Shown here one piece after another: positions 9,776-17,787 of a stretch of 64,000 bases of DNA. Source of the stretch: Halobacillus sp. Marseille-P3879 (lineage in GTDB: Bacteria > Bacillota > Bacilli > Bacillales > Halobacillaceae); contig NZ_OESS01000001.1 in the NCBI RefSeq assembly GCF_900240285.1, positions 1,116,001 to 1,180,000 on the forward strand. The letters run 5' to 3'. Under the pieces are notes generated by a model. That model saw only the letters and a program-made list of their open reading frames with translations. It did not search any database and had not been told where the DNA came from. Each line of letters starts with the position of its first letter. Positions within the stretch are counted from its first letter, which is position 1. A program made the translations under genes and the position numbers.

Positions 9776-11275
9776 TCAGCTCGATCTCTCTAATGCTATT
9801 TTTTCCTCGTTCGCTTGAGTCGTTAGCACACTTACAATGCTCATCACAACAAAAGATGCTACGGAACTTAAGAACATCGCTATAAAGATGTTTCCAATCA
9901 AACTCTGTGAAGTAAACAATACATACAAGGTGGAACCTGTAAGCAGCGAGGCAATGGCTCCATAGTTATTCGCCCGGTTCCAGAAGTAGCCAAGCGTCAG
10001 AGGAGCGATAATCCCTGAAATAATAGCAGAGTAGCTAAACTGGATAAGAAAAGCGAGTGAATCCGGCCGCTCCAGTGAAAGGTACAATGAAAGCAGACCA
10101 ATCACAACGAGAGAACCTTTGGCCACTTTTAACGATTTGTTCTCTAATTCCTGGTCACTCATTTTTCTTCCAGATAAAAATGGCGCTACGACACGATATA
10201 TATCGTTTCCTATACTAGTAGTGACCCCTAAATACAGACTATCTGTACTTGATAGAATCGCAGAAATAATTCCTACGATCATAATAGCGGCAATAACACT
10301 AGGGAAGGCCTCAAGCACGTACAGCGGGATGGCGGAGTCAGGACTGTCTACCGCTGGGAATATGACACGTGCAGCGAGACCACCAAGAACCATAAGTGTT
10401 GATATCACACAAAGCACGATTCCTGCTGATAGTGTAAATGGTGCAAGATCTTCTTCATTTTCAATCGACAATACTTTATTTAAGAGGTGCGGCATTAATA
10501 CGAAGCTAAACAGCATAAATTGAACAGCCATAATCGCAAGGGCGCTGTTGTAAGGACCGCTGTCTGCCACGGCTGCTGTTAAGTTAGGATCGATGGCATT
10601 CAGGCGGTCGGTAAGGACACCAAACACATTGAAGCCGCCTCCGATTGTCCATAAAAAGGAGACAACGATCAGAATAGAGGTAATAGCCATCAGAATACCC
10701 TGAATTCCGTCCGTGATAATTTGAGCGAAAGCCCCGCCCAACCCAATATACAAAATTGTAATCACTACACCGATAATAATTCCCCAGAAGTAAGGGATAC
10801 CGATCACTGTTTCAAAAATGGTAGCAAGCCCGACATTTTGTCCGACAATATAATATACATTGAATAAGATCAATAGGGAGACGAGGACTTGAAGGGCTTT
10901 GGAATTGTATCTTCTTCCTAACCATTCGGGCAGCGTGGAGACACGGCCGAACTTTTTACCATAGCGCCAGAATGTTTTCGCGAATAAGAGCAGGCCGACC
11001 CATGATACTCCAAAGCATCCGAGCGTGTACCATAGCACGGCCGTACCGTGCTCATATGCAAGACCGGGTACACCGATGAAAAGGTTCGCACTCGCATAGG
11101 AGGTCGCAAAGCTTGCACCGACGAGCAATGGACTGACTTTGCCCCGGGCTGTGGCAAACCCGGACATGGACTGACTGTGGGCCCGTCCTTTTCTGCCTAT
11201 CCACGTTACAGCGCCAAAGTAAGCGACCAATAAAAGGATAACCGTCCATAGCAATACACTGGAATTAGTAAGCAT
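9776..11275 (-). CDS. Sodium:solute symporter (SSS family)
   Basis: A 499-residue carrier with about 13 spans. Family features include the N-terminal ASFATSYASANLFIGVPGLAYEHG region (residues 54-77), GGAFAQIITDGIQG near 185 and ISAILSSTDSLYLGVTTSIGNDIYR near 340, which belong to the sodium-site helices. It is the last gene of an operon with acetoacetyl-CoA synthetase and thiolase, so a short-chain organic acid such as acetoacetate or 3-hydroxybutyrate is the best substrate guess (inference). It starts 3 nt after the stop of a 31-residue membrane protein, whose last codons carry the AAGGAG ribosome site. Confidence 0.88.
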   Translation of the reverse strand: MLTNSSVLLWTVILLLVAYFGAVTWIGRKGRAHSQSMSGFATARGKVSPLLVGASFATSYASANLFIGVPGLAYEHGTAVLWYTLGCFGVSWVGLLLFAKTFWRYGKKFGRVSTLPEWLGRRYNSKALQVLVSLLILFNVYYIVGQNVGLATIFETVIGIPYFWGIIIGVVITILYIGLGGAFAQIITDGIQGILMAITSILIVVSFLWTIGGGFNVFGVLTDRLNAIDPNLTAAVADSGPYNSALAIMAVQFMLFSFVLMPHLLNKVLSIENEEDLAPFTLSAGIVLCVISTLMVLGGLAARVIFPAVDSPDSAIPLYVLEAFPSVIAAIMIVGIISAILSSTDSLYLGVTTSIGNDIYRVVAPFLSGRKMSDQELENKSLKVAKGSLVVIGLLSLYLSLERPDSLAFLIQFSYSAIISGIIAPLTLGYFWNRANNYGAIASLLTGSTLYVLFTSQSLIGNIFIAMFLSSVASFVVMSIVSVLTTQANEEKIALERSS

Positions 11276-11278
11276 TGT

Positions 11279-11374
11279 TTAACGCTCTCCTTTCTTCTGG
11301 GCATAGGTGAATTTCCATATGCCGATTCCGACAATCCAGAATAGGGCAACAGCTATAAAATAAGTTAAAATCAT
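11279..11374 (-). CDS. 31-residue membrane microprotein, probable symporter accessory subunit
   Basis: A tiny gene of 32 codons including stop. The product is one hydrophobic helix (ILTYFIAVALFWIVGIGIW, residues 2-20) followed by a basic tail KFTYAQKKGER. AGGAGG lies 7 nt before the ATG, its start overlaps the previous stop as ATGA, and its own 3' end holds the ribosome site for the symporter 3 nt later. This double coupling argues strongly that it is translated. Very small single-span partners are known next to SSS-family symporters. Its role (folding, targeting or gating) is not shown. Confidence 0.8.
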   Translation of the reverse strand: MILTYFIAVALFWIVGIGIWKFTYAQKKGER

Positions 11375-11796
11375 TGATGTTCCTCCTCTTTTTTCTTAAA
11401 AAATGGCAACGGGTGAGGACCGACTGAATGAATATCCAAGGTGACTTCCATGTTATAAACAAGATTCGCTTCTTTTATTGGTAAATGTGTTAATAATGAA
11501 GGTCCCTCGGCCAACTGAACAACTCCGACTATATAAGGGGTATACTCTTGCCAGGCTGGATGGCCAGCCCGATGAATAACACTCCATGTTTTTAATTTTC
11601 CATTGCCGGACGCCTGTTTCCATGTTAAGGAATCATGAAAGCAATGGGGACAATGGTTTCGTGGGTAAAAGATCCATTCCCGGCACTCGTCGCATTGCTG
11701 AAGTGATAAAATTCCCTCTTTGATACTATCCCAAAAGGGCTTACTTACTGGTGTAATCGTTGGACCTGGTAATGAAATGTTCTGTAATTGACTCAT
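11371..11796 (-). CDS. DUF35 zinc-ribbon/OB-fold protein
   Basis: A 141-residue protein with a rubredoxin-like zinc ribbon (CDEC and CPHC, about residues 35-52) and a C-terminal OB fold (about 62-130). DUF35 proteins act as partners of thiolase-like enzymes, where they hold or channel acyl-CoA. It overlaps the start of the upstream thiolase-like gene's end by 4 bases (ATGA) and the microprotein start by 4 bases, so it is tightly coupled on both sides. The partner should be the product of 11793-12953. Confidence 0.9.
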   Translation of the reverse strand: MSQLQNISLPGPTITPVSKPFWDSIKEGILSLQQCDECREWIFYPRNHCPHCFHDSLTWKQASGNGKLKTWSVIHRAGHPAWQEYTPYIVGVVQLAEGPSLLTHLPIKEANLVYNMEVTLDIHSVGPHPLPFFKKKEEEHQ

Positions 11797-12953
11797 TGCT
11801 CTCCTCCTAACACGAGGGCTGTCGTTTCACTGAGGGTCGCTCCGTTTCCAGTGACGAGCGCTTGCTTGGCTGCTGGAATTTGACGGTCGCCAGCTTCTCC
11901 CCTTAGCTGAAGAACGGCTTCAATCACATGAGACATCCCCCCTGCTAAATCAGCCTGACCGAATCCAAGCTGACCTCCATGGGTGTTTAAAGGATAATCT
12001 CCGTCATGGCTGAAACTGTGATTTTTAACAAATTCCCCGAATTCTCCCGTCTTGCATAATCCTGCGCTTTCCAATGTCACCGCAACAACACTTGTATAGC
12101 AGTCATACAAGGAAAAAAGGTCGATGTCCTTAACCTCAATCTCCGCCTGTGTCAGGGCGCGTGGAATGCAATAATTAAAGGGGAGCTTGTCGAGCTCTGG
12201 AGCCTGACTGACAGCACGATGGGTAATTTTTTCTCCTGCACCTTTTAAATAAACCGGCTTGCGTCTGCTCCGTTTTGCCTTTTCTTCAGACGTGACCACG
12301 ACAGCTGTTCCTCCTGCAACGGGCATCACGATCTCCAGGAGGTGGAGAGGGTCGGAAATAATTGGAGAGGCTAAGATATCTTCTAGTTCTGCCGGCTTTC
12401 CATAAAAAATAGCATTAGGGTTCAACTGCGCATTTTTTCTGGCCCAATAGGCAATCCTCGCGAAGTCTTCCTGTTTAGAGCCATATTCCTCCATGTGCTG
12501 CCGTTTTAAAAGGGCATAGGACGTATTGGCACCGGAAGCCCCAAAAGGAACATCAAATTCACGAATAGGATTTCGGTTGGGTGAGCGCAGTGTCTCTCCT
12601 TTTTCATTTTTATTGGCTAACACACAGACAACCGTGTCACACATACCTGCTTCCACAGCAGCTGCTGCTCTCCAGATCATGCCGGGTCCTGTTGCTCCTC
12701 CGAGGTCTACGACATTTGACATTGTGGGATCGATTCCCAGATATTCAGAAACAGTAGCGGGAACATGCTGTGGTGTTTCCCCGACTTGCGGACCGACGAG
12801 AAGACCGTCAACTTCATCTTTAGAAATCTCCGCATCTTTTAGCGCGAGGCGGACGGCTTCTGCAATCAAACTAAGTGTTGTTTTTCCTTCCGAATAACGG
12901 ATGGGTTTTAATTCTCCAATTCCGATAATCGCTCCGTTCGGTTTACGTGACAT
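11793..12953 (-). CDS. Thiolase-like protein lacking the nucleophilic cysteine (SCP-x/lipid-transfer type)
   Basis: A 386-residue thiolase-fold protein of the SCP-x/Ltp group. Where true thiolases carry the acyl-accepting Cys (CxSG), this one reads VVDLGGATGPG (about 81-91). The usual HPLGATG is replaced by THGGQLGFGQ and the CxGGGxG motif by GNGATLSE. It should therefore not be a normal thiolase. Cys-less thiolase-like proteins paired with DUF35, such as Ltp2-ChsH2 in steroid breakdown, work as retro-aldolases on 3-hydroxyacyl-CoA. Here the DUF35 gene follows with a 4-base overlap. The real reaction is unknown. Confidence 0.85.
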   Translation of the reverse strand: MSRKPNGAIIGIGELKPIRYSEGKTTLSLIAEAVRLALKDAEISKDEVDGLLVGPQVGETPQHVPATVSEYLGIDPTMSNVVDLGGATGPGMIWRAAAAVEAGMCDTVVCVLANKNEKGETLRSPNRNPIREFDVPFGASGANTSYALLKRQHMEEYGSKQEDFARIAYWARKNAQLNPNAIFYGKPAELEDILASPIISDPLHLLEIVMPVAGGTAVVVTSEEKAKRSRRKPVYLKGAGEKITHRAVSQAPELDKLPFNYCIPRALTQAEIEVKDIDLFSLYDCYTSVVAVTLESAGLCKTGEFGEFVKNHSFSHDGDYPLNTHGGQLGFGQADLAGGMSHVIEAVLQLRGEAGDRQIPAAKQALVTGNGATLSETTALVLGGEQ

Positions 12954-14896
12954 TAGAAGTGCTCCTTTTCTTGTAACTGACTAAAGTATCGTAAGCTCGA
13001 AGGGTTTCTAAGTGAGGCTTCATTCTGCACTTTCTCCCCCTGTGCTGCAGTTTTCGCAGCTCCTTCTACTTTTTTGCCATTATTGGTATGTGGAATATCC
13101 TCTACTTGATAAATTCGTTTTGGAACATGGCGCGGGGACGCTTTCTCACGAATCTGCCGACGGATATTTTTAGCGAGATCCTCTGTTAAGTGATCAGTCA
13201 CAATACACAGTATGATCTCCTCATCATGGTCCTTAGGCAGGCCGAACACTACAGAGTCCTGAATATCACTGATATGGTCAACGACTCTGTAAATTTCAGC
13301 TGTCCCAATTCTTACACCCCCGGGATTTAAGGTCGTATCGGCACGTCCATAGATGATCAGGGTCTGGTCAATTGTTTGTTCCGCTAAATCACCATGGGTC
13401 CATATGCCAGGGCGTTTTGAGAAGTAGCTTTTTCTATAACGTTCTTCCCCTCCTTCACCAACAAAGGTGAGAGGCATACTCGGGAATGACTGCGTACAAA
13501 CTAAATCTGCTTTTTTCTCATATACAGAAGCCCCTCGCTCATCTAGAACGTCTACTGCCAAACCCAAGGCTTTACATGCAATTTCTCCGCGTTTAACAGG
13601 GTGGACAGGTGATCCCATTACAAAGCACCCGATTATTTCTGTTCCTCCAGAGATGGAAGCCAGAAGAAGATCTTCCTTTATCGTTTCATAGATCCAGTCA
13701 TATTGTTCAGGTGCGAGAGGAGCTCCGCATGATAAAAGGGATTTTAACGTCTTGAGAGAATGACTGTTTTTCAGTTCTACATTGGCTTTCATTAGCGTTT
13801 CTAAATACTTCGGACTTGTGCCAAAATGTGTAACTCCCACTTCATCCGCAATGTCCCAGAGGTGGGTCAGAGTATTAGGTGTTACCGGCGAGCCGTCGTA
13901 TAAAAGGATGGCGGCTTCGCTTGCCAATCCAGAAACGAGCCACGGGTACATCATCCAGGCTGTATTTGTATACCAGAACAAAACATCATTCTGCTTAACA
14001 TCACAGTGGAGCTGATGCTCTTTTACATGCTGCAAAAGTGTTCCACCGACTGAGTGTACGATTGCTTTTGGCAGCCCTGTGGTACCGGATGTATATAAAA
14101 TGTACAAAGGGTCGTCAAAAGCTGTCGGCTTAAAGATTGGTTCCTCAGCTTCATTGTCACAAAGTTCTTCCCATGTAAGGGTTTCTTTCCCGGAAAAACG
14201 AGCACGGCCATTGAAAGTAATGAGGGCAGATAAATCGTCGATCTGGTCAGTAGTTTCTTTAATTTTTTCTTCCATATCGAATTGTTTTTGCTTGTATTGG
14301 TATGAGAGTGTGGCAATAAGCACCTTAGGCTTCACTTGGCCAATGCGGTCAACAATGCCTTTAGCCCCGAAATCAGGGGAACATGAGGTCCAAACTGCTC
14401 CTAAAGAAGTGGTCGCAATTAAAGCCGCGAGCCCCTGAATATCGTTGGTCGTAATTCCGGCTACACAATCACCTTTTTGCACGCCAAGCTTCTGTAAACC
14501 CTTCTGAGCTTTTGCCACCAACTGTTTTAGTTCTCGTAAGGTAACTTCTCTTCGAACACCTGATTCATCAGCTTCATAGGCCGCAATACGATCAAGGGAG
14601 CCTCGCAGCAGGTTTTCAGCAAAGTTTAAGCTTGCTTCCGGAAACCATGTCGCATCAGGCATGGAATCACCCGGTACGTAAGCCCGCTCACCCTTGTGGC
14701 CGATGATGCCAGCATAGTCCCACACGTTGGACCAGAACTCCCCTAAGTGGGAGACAGACCAGCGATGCAATCGTTCGTACGGGAAAAGCGGCTGGTTGGC
14801 AAAGTCAGAAAAAGCTTTTAAATGAGATTGTTCAATTCGTTTTTCAGATGGCTCCCACAGAATAGGGGAGCGTTCCGGTAGGATGGATGTAGTCAT
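12953..14896 (-). CDS. acsA-like: Acetoacetyl-CoA synthetase (acetoacetate-CoA ligase)
   Basis: A 647-residue acyl-adenylate-forming enzyme. The N-terminal WSVSHLGEFWSNVWDYAGI segment and length match acetoacetyl-CoA synthetases. Core motifs are YTSGTTGLPKAIVHSVGG (P-loop, about 273-290), ISGGTEI and YGRADTTLNPGGVRIG. A C-terminal lysine lies in NTNNGKKVEGA. It would turn acetoacetate, ATP and CoA into acetoacetyl-CoA, which the thiolase encoded upstream can split into two acetyl-CoA. Its stop shares one base with the next start. Longer-chain 3-oxoacids are possible alternative substrates. The field symbol is descriptive; no established symbol is claimed. Confidence 0.9.
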   Translation of the reverse strand: MTTSILPERSPILWEPSEKRIEQSHLKAFSDFANQPLFPYERLHRWSVSHLGEFWSNVWDYAGIIGHKGERAYVPGDSMPDATWFPEASLNFAENLLRGSLDRIAAYEADESGVRREVTLRELKQLVAKAQKGLQKLGVQKGDCVAGITTNDIQGLAALIATTSLGAVWTSCSPDFGAKGIVDRIGQVKPKVLIATLSYQYKQKQFDMEEKIKETTDQIDDLSALITFNGRARFSGKETLTWEELCDNEAEEPIFKPTAFDDPLYILYTSGTTGLPKAIVHSVGGTLLQHVKEHQLHCDVKQNDVLFWYTNTAWMMYPWLVSGLASEAAILLYDGSPVTPNTLTHLWDIADEVGVTHFGTSPKYLETLMKANVELKNSHSLKTLKSLLSCGAPLAPEQYDWIYETIKEDLLLASISGGTEIIGCFVMGSPVHPVKRGEIACKALGLAVDVLDERGASVYEKKADLVCTQSFPSMPLTFVGEGGEERYRKSYFSKRPGIWTHGDLAEQTIDQTLIIYGRADTTLNPGGVRIGTAEIYRVVDHISDIQDSVVFGLPKDHDEEIILCIVTDHLTEDLAKNIRRQIREKASPRHVPKRIYQVEDIPHTNNGKKVEGAAKTAAQGEKVQNEASLRNPSSLRYFSQLQEKEHF

Positions 14897-14917
14897 AGTT
14901 GTGTGTCTCCTTTCGGG

Positions 14918-16072
14918 TTACGATGCAGGAACTTCAATTAATATGGCCATTCCCTGGCCTCCACCGCCGCACAGCGATGCAATTCCTTTACCACCGCCCC
15001 GGCGTTTAAGTTCATGAGCAAGTGTCAAGATCAACCGGAAGCCCGTGCCCCCTAAAGGATGGCCAAGAGCGATGGCCCCGCCGTTGACGTTGACGCGGGA
15101 ATAATCAATGTTAAGGTCTCGGCAGCTCGCAATAACCACACTGGCAAAAGCTTCATTAATCTCAAATAAATCAATATCATCCGTGGTTAGATCATGCTTT
15201 TCAAGTAAATGACTGATCGCTTGAGAAGGTTTCGTTTGTAAGCTCGCATCAGGTCCAGCTATCTCTGACCAATCTATGATTTCAGCTAAAGGCTTCTGAT
15301 TAAAAGCTTGCGCCTTTTCCTCAGTCGTTACAATTCCGATACTCGCGCCGTCTGTCATTTGAGAAGCATTACCAGCTGTAATCGATCCTTCCTTAGAAAA
15401 AGCTGGTGAAAGCTGAGCTAGTTTTTTGGCTGAAGTATCAGTCCGTATCCCTTCATCTTCTGTAAGCAGGCCGGAGATAGGGGAGATTTCTGGTTGGAAA
15501 TATCCCTCTTCCTGAGCCTTGGACGCTCTCTGCTGGGAAAGAGCAGCATATTCATCCTGCTCCTTACGGTTAATATCAAAATCAACATTTTTCTTATCGG
15601 TAAGCGCCCCCATCGAAACATCACTTAAGGCGCACCATAAACCGTCGTTTAATAAAGTATCTTTCATCTGTGTATGACCAATACCAGAAGCCATTCGAAC
15701 AGAAGAGGTGTGGGGTGCATTAGTCATAGAATCAAAGCCGCCAACTACATACAATTCACCCTCATCCAGCTTTAATCGTCGTACCGCATCTGCGACCGTT
15801 GCGATTCCACCCAGACATACATTGTTCAGTGTTATCGCTGGCACTGCTAAATTCATCCCTGCCTGGTAAGCCACCTGCCTGGCAGGGTTTTGTCCCCCGC
15901 CGGCTTGTATTACCTCCGCCAGCAGTACCCCATCCGCTTCTTTTGCTACAGGATTTTTATCTATAAGACTAGCGAGAGCCTTTGCCCCAAGCTCAGTAGC
16001 CGATAACTTTCTCAATGCACCCTTCCATTTTCCAAAAGGGGTGCGCGTTCCATCTAAGAGAACTGCTTTCAT
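14918..16072 (-). CDS. Acetyl-CoA C-acetyltransferase (thiolase)
   Basis: A 384-residue thiolase, first gene of the operon. The nucleophile lies in NNVCLGGIATV (Cys near 87), the second site in GGAIALGHPLGGTG and the third Cys in CGGGGQGMA, so all catalytic parts are present. It cleaves acetoacetyl-CoA to acetyl-CoA or runs the reverse. The ATG at 16072 is preferred to the one at 16081, because AAAGGAG lies 9 nt before it while it directly abuts the earlier ATG. The leader carries two SAM-I riboswitches with terminators (16096-16415). Confidence 0.9.
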   Translation of the reverse strand: MKAVLLDGTRTPFGKWKGALRKLSATELGAKALASLIDKNPVAKEADGVLLAEVIQAGGGQNPARQVAYQAGMNLAVPAITLNNVCLGGIATVADAVRRLKLDEGELYVVGGFDSMTNAPHTSSVRMASGIGHTQMKDTLLNDGLWCALSDVSMGALTDKKNVDFDINRKEQDEYAALSQQRASKAQEEGYFQPEISPISGLLTEDEGIRTDTSAKKLAQLSPAFSKEGSITAGNASQMTDGASIGIVTTEEKAQAFNQKPLAEIIDWSEIAGPDASLQTKPSQAISHLLEKHDLTTDDIDLFEINEAFASVVIASCRDLNIDYSRVNVNGGAIALGHPLGGTGFRLILTLAHELKRRGGGKGIASLCGGGGQGMAILIEVPAS

Positions 16073-16095
16073 TACTTTCATCTCCTTTTACTCAT

Positions 16096-16245
16096 AAAAA
16101 AACTCTCCCTGATTAACAAGAAGAGATTTTTACGCTCTTCTTATCTTTCAGGATCATTCCTGCAGGATTTAGCACCTTTTTAAGCATTTGCTTAATGGTT
16201 GCCGGGCATCAACGGGCCAGTCCCTCTGCCTCTCTGGATAAGAAC
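16096..16245 (-). promoter_or_regulatory. SAM-I (S-box) riboswitch, promoter-distal copy with terminator
   Basis: On the minus strand, P1 is CTTATC (16237-16242) with GATAAG (about 16140-16145). Conserved core elements follow in order: AGAGGCAGAGGGACTGGCCC, CCCGGCAACC and GGTGCTAAATCC. The expression platform has CTCTTCT (16119-16125) pairing with GGGAGAG (16103-16109), then seven U, 14 nt before the thiolase ribosome site. The 3' strand of P1, AAGAAGAG, can instead pair with CTCTTCTT, giving the classic antiterminator. High SAM should therefore stop transcription into the acetoacetate operon. Confidence 0.93.
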
Positions 16246-16257
16246 ATCTATTCAATT

Positions 16258-16415
16258 AAAAAACCTCTCTATTTTTGGAATAGAGAGGTTAAGAGATTTA
16301 AGTTTCTCTTATCTTCCTGAGCTATACTCAGTAGGATTTGGCACCGTGCTATTTAAAAAATAGCGGTTGCCGGGTTTCACAGGGCCAGTCCCTCCACCTC
16401 TCTGGATAAGAATAT
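16258..16415 (-). promoter_or_regulatory. SAM-I (S-box) riboswitch, promoter-proximal copy with terminator
   Basis: A second full S-box upstream of the first, on the minus strand: CTTATC (16405-16410), AGAGGTGGAGGGACTGGCCC, GAAACCCGGCAACC, GGTGCCAAATCC and GATAAGAG. Its terminator is a perfect stem CCTCTCTATT/AATAGAGAGG (16264-16288) followed by six U. AAGAGA/TCTCTT gives the antiterminator. Two independent SAM-driven terminators in series should give a steep, low-leak switch. Confidence 0.93.
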
Positions 16416-16443
16416 CGATATCGTTACTATAGAATTAGCTACA

Positions 16444-16472
16444 ATATTAGCAATCTACAGCGGGGATGTCAA
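16444..16472 (-). promoter_or_regulatory. Sigma-A promoter of the acetoacetate operon
   Basis: Minus strand TTGACA (16467-16472), 17-nt spacer, TAATAT (16444-16449). The start point is expected near 16437, some 20-25 nt before the first riboswitch aptamer. Confidence 0.85.
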
Positions 16473-16769
16473 TGTGTTAATTGAAAAGTTCGAAAATTAA
16501 TTATAATTCACGATATATAAATTTACCAGTGATTTATTTTTGAGCAGTACCCCTTTCATTTTTATCTTGATGATTGAGGACTTATCCATTGCAGTTTGGA
16601 ATGAGAAGCCTTAAATTGTTTCTCAAAAGGTGGGGCAAGAATTTTTAGAAATTGTGTTATTAAACCTGACAATATTCCTGACAGAAGATTAATAATACTG
16701 TAAGCTGACTATTAATTAAAACGAACATGAGTTAATCACAATAAAGTTATCAATATTTTCAAAATATTA
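16473..16769. other. Gene-free AT-rich spacer between divergent operons
   Basis: No open frame with a ribosome site, no RNA motif and no strong inverted repeat was recognised here. It separates the SAM-riboswitch operon (minus) from the ECF S-component gene (plus). Confidence 0.6.
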
Positions 16770-16798
16770 TTGAAAGTCTATCAGCTCTTATGTATAAT
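16770..16798 (+). promoter_or_regulatory. Sigma-A promoter of the ECF S-component gene
   Basis: TTGAAA (16770-16775), 17-nt spacer, TATAAT (16793-16798). An operator-like palindrome begins about 11 nt downstream, where a bound repressor would block initiation. Confidence 0.85.
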
Positions 16799-16808
16799 AA
16801 CTTACTAA

Positions 16809-16821
16809 GAAAGCGTTTTCA
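16809..16821. promoter_or_regulatory. LacI-type operator O1 (GAAAGCGTTTTCA)
   Basis: Pseudo-palindrome with central CG just after the promoter -10 box. Related sites occur at 16854, 17726, 17831 and 17898, around the same operon and its LacI gene. It also misses the CcpA consensus by only one base, so CcpA cannot be excluded. Confidence 0.65.
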
Positions 16822-16853
16822 CAACAGTGTAAAGAATTTACTTTTGTGTATGT

Positions 16854-16866
16854 GGAAACGTTTTTA
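16854..16866. promoter_or_regulatory. LacI-type operator O2 (GGAAACGTTTTTA)
   Basis: Second half of a possible operator pair in the leader of the S-component gene, 45 nt from O1, which is about four helical turns and so on the same face of the DNA. Confidence 0.6.
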
Positions 16867-16948
16867 TAAATTGCATATTTAAATGAAAGGGGGACCACTT
16901 AAGGGACAAGCTTTTAAGTTTAGAATAAATAGGAGGGAAAGATAGGAA

Positions 16949-17566
16949 ATGAAAAAACTTTCTAGTTTTATTGTTGCTATGATTCCTGCCGGTATTGCTT
17001 TGAACTGGGTAGCCAACTCAATTGTTGAAATGTTAAAACTGCCTCTTTTCTTAAATAACATTGGCACGGTTTTAAATGCTATTGTTCTTGGTCCTGTCTG
17101 GGGAGCTGCCACGGCTTTAATGACGAACGTCATTCTTGCATTAATTGTTCGCTGGACTTATTTACCCTTTGCTCTAGTTGGAATGTTTGTTGCTTTTTTG
17201 GCTTACTTCTTTTATAAAAAAGGTTGGTTTAAAAAGACTTGGAAAGTTCTTATAGCTGGTGGAATTGTAGGTTTATTGGCCTCTGTTTTATCAACAATTA
17301 TTTCGGTTTACGCTTTTGGAGGGTTCTCGGGTCACACAGTAGACGTACTCACTGCTGGTATGATTGCTTCTGGGCAGGAAATATTCAATGCAGCATTTAT
17401 AGCTAACATTCCTGGAACTGTAGCGGATAAAGTCTTGACTCTATGGATTGTTTGGGTAATTTTGAGATCATTTCCTGTTCGTTTCTTGCCAAATGCTAAA
17501 GATATACGTGAAAAAATTGGTATGAACAACACTAAAAAAAATAAAGACAAGAAAATTTCAGCATAA
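16949..17566 (+). CDS. ECF transporter substrate-binding (S) component
   Basis: A 205-residue membrane protein with five to six spans (about 7-25, 30-50, 55-75, 78-90, 102-125, 150-175). The early segments IPAGIALNWVANSIVEML and VLNAIVLGPVWGAATALMTN resemble ECF S components, which capture the substrate and toggle in the membrane. The basic tail is cytosolic. A GGAGGGAAAG site precedes the ATG. T and two A subunits are encoded 1.4 kb downstream, after the LacI gene. The substrate is unknown; the nucleoside-processing genes in the same cluster suggest a nucleoside or modified nucleoside. Confidence 0.85.
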   Translation: MKKLSSFIVAMIPAGIALNWVANSIVEMLKLPLFLNNIGTVLNAIVLGPVWGAATALMTNVILALIVRWTYLPFALVGMFVAFLAYFFYKKGWFKKTWKVLIAGGIVGLLASVLSTIISVYAFGGFSGHTVDVLTAGMIASGQEIFNAAFIANIPGTVADKVLTLWIVWVILRSFPVRFLPNAKDIREKIGMNNTKKNKDKKISA

Positions 17567-17659
17567 AAAAGACATCAATTCAACAAAAAATTTGAAGAAT
17601 TGATGCCCTAAAAGACTTAGTAAATATTTTATATTACATTAAGCTTAAAATCAATTTCT

Positions 17660-17700
17660 GAACATTGGAGGGCCAATGTTCCTTAGAACTTTGGCCTTTA
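17660..17700 (+). promoter_or_regulatory. Pair of mutually exclusive hairpins (possible attenuator)
   Basis: Hairpin A: GAACATTGG (17660-17668) with CCAATGTTC (17673-17681). Hairpin B: GGCCAA-GTTC (17671-17681) with GAAC-TTGGCC (17686-17696), followed by TTTACGCTTTG. Both use the same CCAATGTTC strand, so only one can form. B has a terminator-like tail, A would act as antiterminator. Confidence 0.45.
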
Positions 17701-17725
17701 CGCTTTGTTTATTAACACTCCTTGA

Positions 17726-17737
17726 GGAAACGTTTCC
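17726..17737. promoter_or_regulatory. LacI-type operator O3, perfect palindrome GGAAACGTTTCC
   Basis: Part of a 14-bp perfect palindrome (17725-17738), about 50 nt upstream of the lacI promoter. It is the best-symmetric member of the set. Confidence 0.65.
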
Positions 17738-17787
17738 TGCCATCGAAAAGCCGCTCAAATAAAATATTCAGTATTTTTGAAAAAATC

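Noticed and set aside
11265-11462. 65-codon frame over the microprotein
   Set aside because: Different frame, lacks a ribosome site, and overlaps DUF35; the 31-codon frame at 11279-11374 has strong coupling signals instead.
17573-17605. Terminator of the S-component gene on the plus strand
   Set aside because: The stem is good, but the U-tract is on the other side, so it is a minus-strand terminator shape with no minus-strand gene upstream; kept only as a stem-loop note.
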